Shown: positions 1 to 6,546 of the stretch, in pieces
Position numbering within the stretch: the stretch's first letter is position 1
Layout: every line of letters begins with the position of its first letter
Virus record (IMG/VR): IMGVR_UViG_3300042197_004833
Span: 1-45,677 of that record
Length of the DNA stretch: 45,677 nt
Strand: one strand, 5' to 3'
Source of the DNA: a virus
The notes under the pieces: generated by a model
Seen by the model: the letters and a program-made list of their open reading frames with translations, nothing else
What the model was told of the DNA's origin: nothing
The model's database searches: none
Position numbers and translations under genes: made by a program

Positions 1-460
1 GAGTAGTGACCTCTGTCACTTTTTTGCCGTGCCAGTACCACTCTTCCTCCTTAACAGAGCCGTCTGGGCGATACCCGATCATGGCAGGCCCGTCTAGGCG
101 ATGCAGATCGCCGTGCCAGTACCACTCTTCCTCCTTAACAGAGCCGTCTGGGCGATACACGATCATGGCAGGCCCGTCTAGGCGATGCAGCTTACCGTTT
201 TGGTACCACCATTCCCACGCGACGGAGCCGTCTGGGTGATACGCGATCTGGGCAGGCCCGTCTGGGCGATGCAGCTCGTCGTTTTGGTACCACCGTTCCC
301 ACGCGACGGAGCCGTCTGGGTGATACTCGATCCAGGCAGGCCCGTCTGGGCGATGCAGCTTATCGTTTTGGTACCACCGTTCCCGCTCGACGGAGCCGTC
401 TGGGAGATACTTGATCCGCTTTTCAGGCTCAGCTTGTTCGTATAGCTTGATGTGCTTCAT
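1..460 (-). CDS. MORN-like repeat protein (C-terminal end outside window)
   Basis: This minus-strand reading frame starts at ATG 460 (MKHIKLYEQAEPEKR) and stays open to the left edge, so the gene is incomplete. After a short lead it consists of five 28-residue units of the type PDGSV-x-WY-x-LHR-x-DGPA, each rich in Trp/Tyr, Gly and Asp. The pattern resembles the MORN-like repeats of YwqK-type antitoxin and phage proteins, which form extended beta-hairpin arrays; that similarity is recalled and was not searched. Function is unknown. The gene lies downstream of nrdA, separated by a terminator. An AT-rich GATAAATAATC element ends only a few bases before the ATG. The opposite strand is also open here only because of the repeat structure. 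Confidence 0.8.
   Translation of the reverse strand, partial: MKHIKLYEQAEPEKRIKYLPDGSVERERWYQNDKLHRPDGPAWIEYHPDGSVAWERWYQNDELHRPDGPAQIAYHPDGSVAWEWWYQNGKLHRLDGPAMIVYRPDGSVKEEEWYWHGDLHRLDGPAMIGYRPDGSVKEEEWYWHGKKVTEVTT
57..404. repeat. Five in-phase 84-bp coding repeats
   Basis: The string gagccgtctggg or a one-base variant recurs at 57, 141, 225, 309 and 393, giving an exact 84-bp period (28 codons). The two leftmost units are almost identical to each other, and the next two are also closely alike. That pattern suggests recent unit duplication or gene conversion within the MORN-like gene. Confidence 0.9.
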
Positions 461-462
461 AA

Positions 463-473
463 GATTATTTATC
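463..473 (-). promoter_or_regulatory. Late-promoter-like element next to the MORN-like gene
   Basis: GATAAATAATC on the minus strand matches the motif found before many genes here. Transcription from it would start at or next to the ATG at 460, so any transcript would be nearly leaderless. The same 14-bp sequence recurs at 5270-5283. Confidence 0.4.
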
Positions 474-478
474 TAAAC

Positions 479-505
479 AAAAAAGCAGCAAATGGATTGC
501 TGCTT
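479..505 (-). terminator. Rho-independent terminator after nrdA
   Basis: A perfect 9-bp stem (483-491 with 497-505, arms AAGCAGCAA/TTGCTGCTT) encloses a 5-nt loop. On the minus strand it is followed by six T residues. It lies about 25 nt after the nrdA stop codon and before the MORN-like gene. A T-run on the other side could also let it act in the plus direction. Confidence 0.8.
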
Positions 506-529
506 GACTTTTTTAGGAGAAGAAGGAGC

Positions 530-2347
530 CTAGCCATCGCAGCTCAGGCAGTCTTGAGTTGCACGAGCCGCAATATCTCCACGCAGCACCGATTCGGTTC
601 GCATATAATAAAGGGTCTTAATACCTGCTTCATAGGCTTCAAGGTGCACCTGATTGATAAATTTAGGCTCAGCTTCGGTTGGAAAGGCCAGATTAAGCGA
701 TACTGCCTGATCGATATACTGCTGTCTGATTCCAGCCTGTCTAACTAATTCTAGCTGGTTTATCTCTTTAAAGGTAAGAAACACGTCCTTTAGGGGAACA
801 TACAGGGAGCGTTCTGTCTCAGGCAGCTTTGCCAATTTACTGGCGGTAATTGGATTTATTTTTTCGCCGAGCTTGGCTACCCAATTATCCATAAAGACTA
901 GCCCCTGTACCGAACCGCCGTCCGCTAGGATCTGGTCCCACGCCTCTTTGGTATTGTGTCCGATTTTTTCTAAGACCCGATCTAGGGTTGGATTTTTTCG
1001 GATAAAGGTGCCTTTTGCAGTCTGTTCAGTAAAGACGTTTGCTGCCCAGGGCTCAATGCCAGCAGAAACATTGCCAGCAAGCTTTGAGTTAGAAACAGTG
1101 GGTGCAATAGCGCGAAGGTGAGTGTTTCGCATGCCAGTACCCACACACCATAACGGTTCGCCGTATTCTCTAGCCATATCACGACTCGCACGTTCGCTCT
1201 CGATCTTTATCTGAGAAAATATCTTTCTGGTTTCAAATTGCGCAACCATTGAGTCGAATGGAATATTTCTCTCCTGCAGATAAGTGTGCCAGCCTAATAC
1301 TCCAAGGCCAAGAGCTCTGCCCTTTTCGGCAGAGCGCACTGAGTTTTCAAAACCGCGCATGTATTTTGCGCGCTGGATAAACTCTTCTAATACTCCATCT
1401 AGGAACCAGGTAGCGGTATAGACAAGATCAGTGTCTTTCCACTCGTCATACTTTGCCAAGTTTAGCGAAGAAAGACAGCACACAAAGGAGTGATTTTCAT
1501 CAGTGTGGAGTGAGATTTCACTGCAGATATTTGTCATGTATACCTTTAAACCGTTCTTTTTATAGGCTTCTGGGCTCTGACGATTGACGTTGCCTTTATA
1601 CATGATATAGGGCTCGCCAGTTGCCTTACGTTTGCGAATCACTGCAGTCCAACGACGGCGTGCCTCTTTGTCTCCTTGTTCGATTTTTTGCATAAAATCG
1701 TCGGAGATAACAACACACTGGTGTAAGTTAAGGCACTGTCGATTAACGTCGCCTTTGGGTTCCCTGATCTCCAGCCATTCCCAAAAGTCTCCATGTTCAA
1801 TATCTAGGTTGACCGAAGCTGCGCCTCGGCGAACGGATCCTTGATTGGTGGCCAATACTGACGAGTCGTAGATCTTACAGAAAGGCACAATTCCATCGGA
1901 AGTACCGTTTTGTGAGATCTTTGAGCCAGCCGGCCGTATTTGATTGACCCCGATTCCGACTCCTCCGCCGTGTTTAGCTAAGAGCATCATCTCTAGGTTT
2001 TTATTGCCTATTTCATATACTGAATCACCAACGTCGATTCCAAAACAAGAGATCGGAAGGCCGCGTTCAGTACCAGTATTTGAAAAGACTGGTGTCGCAA
2101 GGTTCAACCAGCCTTTAAAAATATAATCAAAAAATTTAGAGGCCATTTCAGGCTTGCCTAAACGTTTAGCGACAGTTGTTGAAACTCGCCAATATGCGTC
2201 TTTCGGTTTTTCACCGATTAATAAATATCCCCTAGATACAGTTTTTAAATAGGTTTCAGTATGTCCCCAAATAGGATAATCTACACCAGGCTCCCAGCCG
2301 AGTGAGTTTGCTAGTAAATCTACTTCGCTTGTGTTTGATGTTTGCAT
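530..2347 (-). CDS. nrdA: Class Ia ribonucleoside-diphosphate reductase, large subunit
   Basis: The product reduces ribonucleoside diphosphates to deoxy forms together with NrdB, supplying dNTPs for phage DNA synthesis. It has 605 residues. Visible active-site features are PISC101 (first redox cysteine), N273-I-C275-S-E277 (radical cysteine with its Asn and Glu), C290/C291 (second redox cysteine), the radical-transfer pair Y580-Y581, and the C-terminal shuttle pair C600-x-x-C603 in DCLSCDG. The N-terminus goes almost directly into the substrate barrel, leaving no room for the roughly 90-residue ATP cone of E. coli NrdA. Overall activity inhibition by dATP is therefore probably absent. The start ATG 2347 lies inside the 3' end of the upstream homing endonuclease gene (28-nt overlap). 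A hairpin terminator follows. Confidence 0.97.
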   Translation of the reverse strand: MQTSNTSEVDLLANSLGWEPGVDYPIWGHTETYLKTVSRGYLLIGEKPKDAYWRVSTTVAKRLGKPEMASKFFDYIFKGWLNLATPVFSNTGTERGLPISCFGIDVGDSVYEIGNKNLEMMLLAKHGGGVGIGVNQIRPAGSKISQNGTSDGIVPFCKIYDSSVLATNQGSVRRGAASVNLDIEHGDFWEWLEIREPKGDVNRQCLNLHQCVVISDDFMQKIEQGDKEARRRWTAVIRKRKATGEPYIMYKGNVNRQSPEAYKKNGLKVYMTNICSEISLHTDENHSFVCCLSSLNLAKYDEWKDTDLVYTATWFLDGVLEEFIQRAKYMRGFENSVRSAEKGRALGLGVLGWHTYLQERNIPFDSMVAQFETRKIFSQIKIESERASRDMAREYGEPLWCVGTGMRNTHLRAIAPTVSNSKLAGNVSAGIEPWAANVFTEQTAKGTFIRKNPTLDRVLEKIGHNTKEAWDQILADGGSVQGLVFMDNWVAKLGEKINPITASKLAKLPETERSLYVPLKDVFLTFKEINQLELVRQAGIRQQYIDQAVSLNLAFPTEAEPKFINQVHLEAYEAGIKTLYYMRTESVLRGDIAARATQDCLSCDG

Positions 2348-2976
2348 ATTTTATTGTGTCTTTTTAATCCCTGTTTACTAAAATGTTTATTACAAATTAT
2401 ACATAATTGATTTTTGTCCAATATTTTACCTTTATTCCATGCAGAAATTCCGCGGTCTTTTCGAGTATTTGCTATTTTCTGTTTAGATTCAATAGTATGT
2501 TTTTTGCCTTTCATATAAGGGCCATTTTCAGATTTCCATTTTTCTAGAGCAGAAATTGCCTTTTCTCGACTATGTGGATTTAGCATCGGATTATTTTTTA
2601 GTAATCGTTCCCGGTTGATTTGCCTAGAGCGCTGCGACATGTTCCACACAGTAATTACAGATTTAGATCGAGTACGATGAGTTAATCCATTTTCTCCAGT
2701 ATAATCTATTTGATTTCCTCCATTTCCACGATTTGTTAGATTATATGATTGAGGATTATCTTTAATTTTAAAAATATTTAGAAAATGCTCTTCAAAAGAA
2801 TATGCCTCTTTTCTCGTTTTAAAAAAACGTAGTCTTTCGTGTTTAAAATTGGATATTCCATATTTTTTAATTGCTTGCATAAGATCTCGACCTGAACCAA
2901 TATATTTTTCCTTTTGTCCTGAACCATAATAGAATTTTCCGTTTATTAAATTGGTTGTTTTATAAAAATAAAACAT
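2320..2976 (-). CDS. GIY-YIG homing endonuclease between nrdB and nrdA
   Basis: This 218-residue protein has an N-terminal GIY-YIG nuclease domain, with FYFYKTTNLINGKFYYG at residues 2-18, then KYIGSG and a Glu in SFEEHFL near residue 80. The middle is a basic NUMOD3-like region (HSREKAISALEKW and GKKHTIESKQKIANTRK). The C-terminal end is a small zinc-finger-like module (CIIC, then HNKIC and KH). Such enzymes cut intronless or endonuclease-less alleles and spread by repair; phage ribonucleotide reductase genes are frequent hosts. The gene is free-standing, sits in the nrdB-nrdA junction, and runs 28 nt into nrdA in another frame. A late-promoter-like element lies just upstream. Confidence 0.9.
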   Translation of the reverse strand: MFYFYKTTNLINGKFYYGSGQKEKYIGSGRDLMQAIKKYGISNFKHERLRFFKTRKEAYSFEEHFLNIFKIKDNPQSYNLTNRGNGGNQIDYTGENGLTHRTRSKSVITVWNMSQRSRQINRERLLKNNPMLNPHSREKAISALEKWKSENGPYMKGKKHTIESKQKIANTRKDRGISAWNKGKILDKNQLCIICNKHFSKQGLKRHNKICKHQTQAK

Positions 2977-2990
2977 TTATAATTTAGATT

Positions 2991-3005
2991 TTTTATTATT
3001 TATTT
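2991..3005 (-). promoter_or_regulatory. Late-promoter-like element upstream of the first homing endonuclease
   Basis: AAATAAATAATAAAA on the minus strand lies about 15 nt before ATG 2976, just after the nrdB stop codon. It matches the window-wide AATAAATAAT motif and probably allows late transcription of the endonuclease gene. Confidence 0.5.
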
Positions 3006-3029
3006 GCGATGGCTGAATCTAGCTATTCG

Positions 3030-4292
3030 CTAACTAAATAATTCATCCTCGTCCCAATTCTCGTTTTCGCCAGCCTTTGAGTAATCGGTTGGTCGAATGG
3101 CAAAAAAATCCGTGTGGGTAGTTCCACCGGTAAGGTGGTAAAACCAATTTAGCTTGGAGGCAAAGTCATTGTCGTGGTCAAAGATTGCTTCGTAACCTAA
3201 TTCATTGAGCTTTTCGTTTGCGCGCTTTTTAATAAATTCCTTTAGGTCTAGGGCCTTTAAGTTTTCTAGGTCGCCCATCTCAAACATTTTATCGATGAAC
3301 TTAAGTTCCATTTCAACTATTAGGCAAGCAGCTGCCTCGACTTGGGGTTGTACCGAATCGCGTAACTCTGAATATTCTTCGCACATGTGGCGAAATAACT
3401 GACAGCCCATCTTTGAGTGCAAAGATTCGTCACGAACAGACCATTTCATCTGTTGACCTATTCCTTTAAGCAGGTTTCGCATTTGAAAAGAATAGAGAAC
3501 GGCAAAGGATGAGTAAAGAGAAACTCCCTCAGCAAAAGCAGAAAACACGGCCAGTGAACGAGCAACTTCTTTTCTAGCATCGGCTGATTCGGCAAGGTCC
3601 TCGTACGTATAATCTGCCCTAGTGTCTACCAAGAACTCAAACTTTTCAGCAATTGCAGGTTCATGTAAAAAGGCCTTGAAATCTTCAAGGCCCAAAGTTT
3701 CGTTTAGGTAAGAGTAGGCGGTTGCATGGATAGTTTCCTGTGAGCCAAACATCATTGCCATTTGTTTGATCTCGTGTTTGGGAAACCACTTGGTGACCAT
3801 GCCAGTCCAATAATCTGATACTGCGCATTCGGTTTGAGCAAAGCCCAGTAAAATGTTACCGACTAGGTTCTTTTCAGAAGAGGTCAGGCGTTCGTTCCAA
3901 TCTTTAATGTCTCCCTGCATCGATATTTCAGTGTGAAGCCAAACATTTTTGTTCTATTCTATCGCTACTTAGAATATTGTTTTTTTAAAAACAACTGTAT
4001 ATTTCTATACAGATCAGACTATATCATAACCAGTTAAGGTTGCCTGCATTTCCACTATCTATAGCTTATAGTGTACTCCCGTTAGGGATAGTCGTTAGGC
4101 ATTTATGAACGTGTGTTCAATTTAGCACGGGATTGTCCTTATGGAGTTTCCCCGTTTAACAGGCTTTTTCAATATTAGTTTCCTAATAAAGGCGCTTATT
4201 ACTTACGCTTGTGCTTGCTTCAACCACCCTTCTAAATAATATACTGGGTGTTCAAAGGGCTTGTATTCTATTCTTTCATCAAATAGTCCCAT
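3030..4292 (-). CDS. nrdB: Ribonucleoside-diphosphate reductase, small subunit, interrupted by a group I intron (exons 4292-4205 and 3943-3030)
   Basis: This subunit generates the tyrosyl radical used by NrdA. The long downstream exon alone lacks the normal N-terminus. An 88-nt exon (MGLFDERIEYKPFEHPV...) ends at T4205, and joining it to T3943 restores QAQA|FWLHTEISMQGD in frame, giving 1002 nt and 333 residues, normal for NrdB. Predicted metal ligands in the spliced protein are E68, E99, H102 (QETIHATAY), E168 (EGVSLYS), E202 and H205 (RDESLH), with radical Y106. The acidic C-terminal tail (NENWDEDELFS) is the expected docking peptide for NrdA. The first exon overlaps the 3' end of the upstream homing endonuclease gene by 14 nt, so nrdB now starts inside that cassette. 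A second, orphan copy of the first exon lies at 5071-5164. Confidence 0.9.
3944..4204 (-). ncRNA. Group I (IA-type) self-splicing intron in nrdB
   Basis: This 261-nt intron contains no reading frame. On the minus strand the expected elements appear in order. The P1 guide gcgcc-ttt can pair with the exon end aagcgT. P2 is TATTAG-GAAA-CTAATA. P3 is GCCTG pairing with CAGGC. P6 is TGAAC-acac-GTTCA. The R element cgactatccc pairs through P7 with the S element gatatagtc. An extra P7.1-like stem is CACTAT/ATAGTG. P8 is AACC/GGTT, and P9 is CTGTATA-GAAA-TATACAG. The last intron base is G3944. The 5' exon ends in T, as group I splicing requires, and the predicted splice restores the conserved NrdB sequence. 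Exact boundaries are inferred. Confidence 0.9.
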
Positions 4293-5046
4293 TGGTTTTT
4301 ATTTTTTTTAATGTGTTACTTATTTTCTTTTTTCTTTCTTCTGAAAGTTTGCTATTTAGCAATGCCTCTCTAATTTTTTGTTTTGTTTGTTCAGACAATT
4401 TTCGTCCTTTTCTTGATTCTGATAGTTTTTTAGATCTAATTTTTCTTTCTTCGCTGGTCAAATGTGACCACTTATCCCCACCAAAACCTCTTTCTTTTGC
4501 AATTTTAGAAATAAGTTCCTTTGTTTCAGTTGATAATTTTTTCCCTTTACTGGGATGGTCAGTATACTTATACTTATTTTTTAGAGTATTTGAAATTTTA
4601 TTTTTATATTCGTTTTGTTTTTCTTGACTTAATTTTTTAAGCCACCCTTTGTGTTTGATAGATTGTTTTTTTCGGGTTTCACTAGATACAGAATGGCCTA
4701 TAAGAGATTGTGAAACTTTTTTGTTTCTCTTTTTTATTATAGATTCTTTTTTAGGATTATTTTTAAGAGTATCGCCACCTAATGCAGCATCTTTCAAATT
4801 ATAACTTTTTGAATTATTTGAAATTTTATACAATTTTAAAAATCTGTCCTCAAACATAAACGCTTTCTCTCTAGTTTCAAAATATTTCAAGGGTGTGTGC
4901 TCAAAATTTTCTTTTCCATATTTTTTTATAGCTTTTTCTAATAAAGGACTTGATCCAAAATATTTTTTTTCATTTCCTACAGTACTAGTGCCATAATAAA
5001 ATCTTCCATTAATTAAATTTTTTGTTATGTAAAAATAGCCTTTCAT
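4279..5046 (-). CDS. GIY-YIG homing endonuclease between two copies of the nrdB first exon
   Basis: This 255-residue basic protein starts at ATG 5046 (MKGYFYITKNLINGRFYYG), which fits the GIY-YIG domain exactly. A longer in-frame start at 5121 exists but reads out-of-frame nrdB exon and is not used here. The nuclease core includes YFYIT...FYYG, a KKYFGSS loop and the catalytic-type Glu in FMFEDRFLK. The C-terminal half carries repeated NUMOD3-type DNA-binding motifs (SKGKKLSTETKELISKIAK, SRKGRKLSEQTKQKIREAL, KLSEERKKKISNTLK). The gene lies 24 nt after orphan exon A and overlaps the functional nrdB exon B by 14 nt. It is probably the mobility factor for the adjacent exon plus intron block. Confidence 0.9.
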   Translation of the reverse strand: MKGYFYITKNLINGRFYYGTSTVGNEKKYFGSSPLLEKAIKKYGKENFEHTPLKYFETREKAFMFEDRFLKLYKISNNSKSYNLKDAALGGDTLKNNPKKESIIKKRNKKVSQSLIGHSVSSETRKKQSIKHKGWLKKLSQEKQNEYKNKISNTLKNKYKYTDHPSKGKKLSTETKELISKIAKERGFGGDKWSHLTSEERKIRSKKLSESRKGRKLSEQTKQKIREALLNSKLSEERKKKISNTLKKIKTNGTI

Positions 5047-5058
5047 TTTTTCTTTATT

Positions 5059-5070
5059 CTTATTTATTTG
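5059..5070 (-). promoter_or_regulatory. Late-promoter-like element of the homing endonuclease/nrdB cassette
   Basis: CAAATAAATAAG on the minus strand begins immediately after the conserved end of orphan exon A and ends 12 nt before the endonuclease ATG. It may let the endonuclease gene and the nrdB copy behind it be transcribed independently of the original nrdB promoter. Confidence 0.45.
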
Positions 5071-5164
5071 AAGCTTGGGCCTGTTTGAGCCAGCCCTCGG
5101 TGTAATAAATCGGATATTCAAAAGGTTTGTATTCGATTCTTTCTGTAAATAAGTTACTTTTCAT
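5060..5164 (-). pseudogene. nrdB: Orphan first exon of nrdB (copy A)
   Basis: A 34-codon frame starts at ATG 5164 (MKSNLFTERIEYKPFEYP...) and is homologous to the functional first exon at 4292-4205. Over the aligned 27 residues from LF to QAQA, 23 are identical, while many codons differ at third positions. Similarity stops at T5071, the same codon position at which the group I intron interrupts copy B. Three unrelated codons (SNK) and a stop follow. No intron core or P1 partner lies next to it, so it probably cannot be spliced to the body of nrdB. It looks like the displaced original start of the gene. A translated 34-residue peptide is possible. Confidence 0.85.
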
Positions 5165-5317
5165 GTTCTTTTTTCTACTTATTTTAGACAATGGGTGCTG
5201 ATCACTAGGCTGTACTAATAATTAACGTGGTTTAAATAAAACTTATTTAGGAGTTGTAATCGGCCATCCAAGATTATTTATCTGATGGGTCCGATGATGA
5301 GCTTCCACGGAGAAAAA
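5165..5317 (-). promoter_or_regulatory. Intergenic region before the nrdB locus with a late-promoter-like element at 5270-5283
   Basis: The minus strand carries AGATAAATAATCTT at 5270-5283, identical to the sequence before the MORN-like gene. A TAAATAA/TTATTTA inverted repeat with a 3-nt spacer lies at 5233-5249. These could drive the nrdB/nrdA unit with a leader of about 100 nt. I see no convincing terminator for the S1-domain gene and no reading frame of useful length. Confidence 0.4.
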
Positions 5318-6499
5318 TTAATCTGCATTCTCCTCAACGAATTCAAAACGAAGTCGCTTGTTTATGGGATCCACCTTAAATACTTTCACCATTGGATAAC
5401 GATTTAGGTTTCTTTCAAGGTCTTTACGACGCAATGAGACTTCGAAATTTTCTCCATCAATGTCGATTGAGATGGAATTTTTTGCCTCGTCGATGCTATA
5501 TCTAAAGCTCTGGTTTTCGGTCCTGTTTCGAAGAGACTGCCACTGCATCTTTTCGCTGTTTACCTGTTCTTTGTTTAGGGTAAGTACAACACGATACTGG
5601 TTGTTTTTAGTAGTGACGTCTTTCACGTATACGTTTATCTTATCTCCAGATTTTAATCTCTTGCTTACCTCGTCGTAGTTTTCAAACTCTGATTTGTGGA
5701 TCAAGCCGGTGTAGTAACCTTCAATTTCTACAAAGACTCCAAAATCATATGGACGGTTGGTCAAAACTCCAACGTATTCTTTATCGAACTGTAATTCACT
5801 AATCATGAGAGGCATAGAGTGCGTCACGTACTTCTTGTAGGAGAGGATGAATAAGTTATTAGCAGAATCGTAGTTATCCACCATAACTGTCAGGGTCTTT
5901 CCTAGGAGGTCGCCAAAATTGTGTACGACATTTGCCGCCGCGTGTGAACCAGGTATAAAACACTCCACCTCTTTTTTGTAGAGGGCAAGGTATCCGCCTT
6001 TGATAAGACGGGTGATTTTTACCTCAAACCAGGTTTCGTTACTTAAGTGATCAAATAGCTCCTGCTTGTAAGAAATTGAGAGTGCCTTCTTCTCTGAGGC
6101 AAAATATTCACCAAACTCGTTGGCCTTGTATATCATGACTAAAAATTCGCGACTGGCCTCGTCTTGAGTCAATGTCTCCAATGGTTTTGAAAATTCTCTA
6201 AATGGAATGGCAACGGTCGAGCCTGAGCCTATCTCTTCTGCATAGATCATGCGTTCATTATAGGCAATAGTTTTTGCACGAACCTTATGGAAAGAACCCT
6301 CTTGTAGATCCTTACGAAAGTCCTTCTTAGAACTTCCTTGATTGTGTGCAATCAGAGTATCGTACATTTCTTGAGCGTACGATTCCTTGCAGTAAATTTT
6401 TACTTTTTTGCTCTTGAGGTCAGCCTCTGTTAATTTTACCGAGGTGTTGTACTTTCCAGATAACTGAAAAATTGATTCGTCAAAGTTGGATATTTCCAT
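5318..6499 (-). CDS. S1-domain RNA-binding protein, ribosomal protein S1-like
   Basis: This 393-residue protein has two recognisable S1 (OB-fold) domains. The first spans about 155-225 (WFEVKITRLIKGGYLALYK...FIPGSHA). The second spans about 240-310 (YVGVLTNRPYDFGVFVEIEG...GLIHKSEF), with the typical GVFVEI...GLIH core. The N-terminal 150 and C-terminal 80 residues are unassigned; the N-terminal part may hold a degenerate third OB-fold. S1 domains bind single-stranded RNA, so a role in translation, mRNA stability or a phage RNA-protein complex is likely, but the precise function is not visible. The gene is transcribed alone between the 1482-codon gene and the nrd locus, with its own -10-like box and a palindrome upstream. 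Confidence 0.75.
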   Translation of the reverse strand: MEISNFDESIFQLSGKYNTSVKLTEADLKSKKVKIYCKESYAQEMYDTLIAHNQGSSKKDFRKDLQEGSFHKVRAKTIAYNERMIYAEEIGSGSTVAIPFREFSKPLETLTQDEASREFLVMIYKANEFGEYFASEKKALSISYKQELFDHLSNETWFEVKITRLIKGGYLALYKKEVECFIPGSHAAANVVHNFGDLLGKTLTVMVDNYDSANNLFILSYKKYVTHSMPLMISELQFDKEYVGVLTNRPYDFGVFVEIEGYYTGLIHKSEFENYDEVSKRLKSGDKINVYVKDVTTKNNQYRVVLTLNKEQVNSEKMQWQSLRNRTENQSFRYSIDEAKNSISIDIDGENFEVSLRRKDLERNLNRYPMVKVFKVDPINKRLRFEFVEENAD

Positions 6500-6509
6500 A
6501 TGTGATGTG

Positions 6510-6527
6510 TCTAATATTAGAATTATA
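6510..6527 (-). promoter_or_regulatory. TATAAT box and 12-bp palindrome before the S1-domain gene
   Basis: On the minus strand TATAAT (6527-6522) is followed directly by the perfect palindrome TCTAATATTAGA (6521-6510), which ends 10 nt before ATG 6499. The palindrome would cover the transcription start, which suggests an operator. No clear -35 element is visible. Confidence 0.35.
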
Positions 6528-6546
6528 CAATATTTTTTAAATCGGT

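Noticed and set aside
57-404. CRISPR-like array
   Set aside because: The period is constant at 84 bp, there are no variable spacers, and the repeats are coding in phase.
6-445. Plus-strand open frames over the left-end repeats
   Set aside because: They mirror the in-phase 84-bp repeats of the minus-strand MORN-like gene. Only the minus strand gives a sensible Trp/Tyr/Gly repeat protein with a start at 460.
5047-5121. Upstream extension of the second homing endonuclease
   Set aside because: This stretch is the nrdB exon A read in a different frame. The GIY-YIG domain begins at ATG 5046.
3944-5164. Direct splicing of exon A to the nrdB body as one large intron
   Set aside because: No guide sequence or P1 pairing is visible next to exon A. 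Exon B has them and splices in frame.
5284-5317. Terminator after the S1-domain gene
   Set aside because: There is a T-run right after the stop codon but no stable stem before it.
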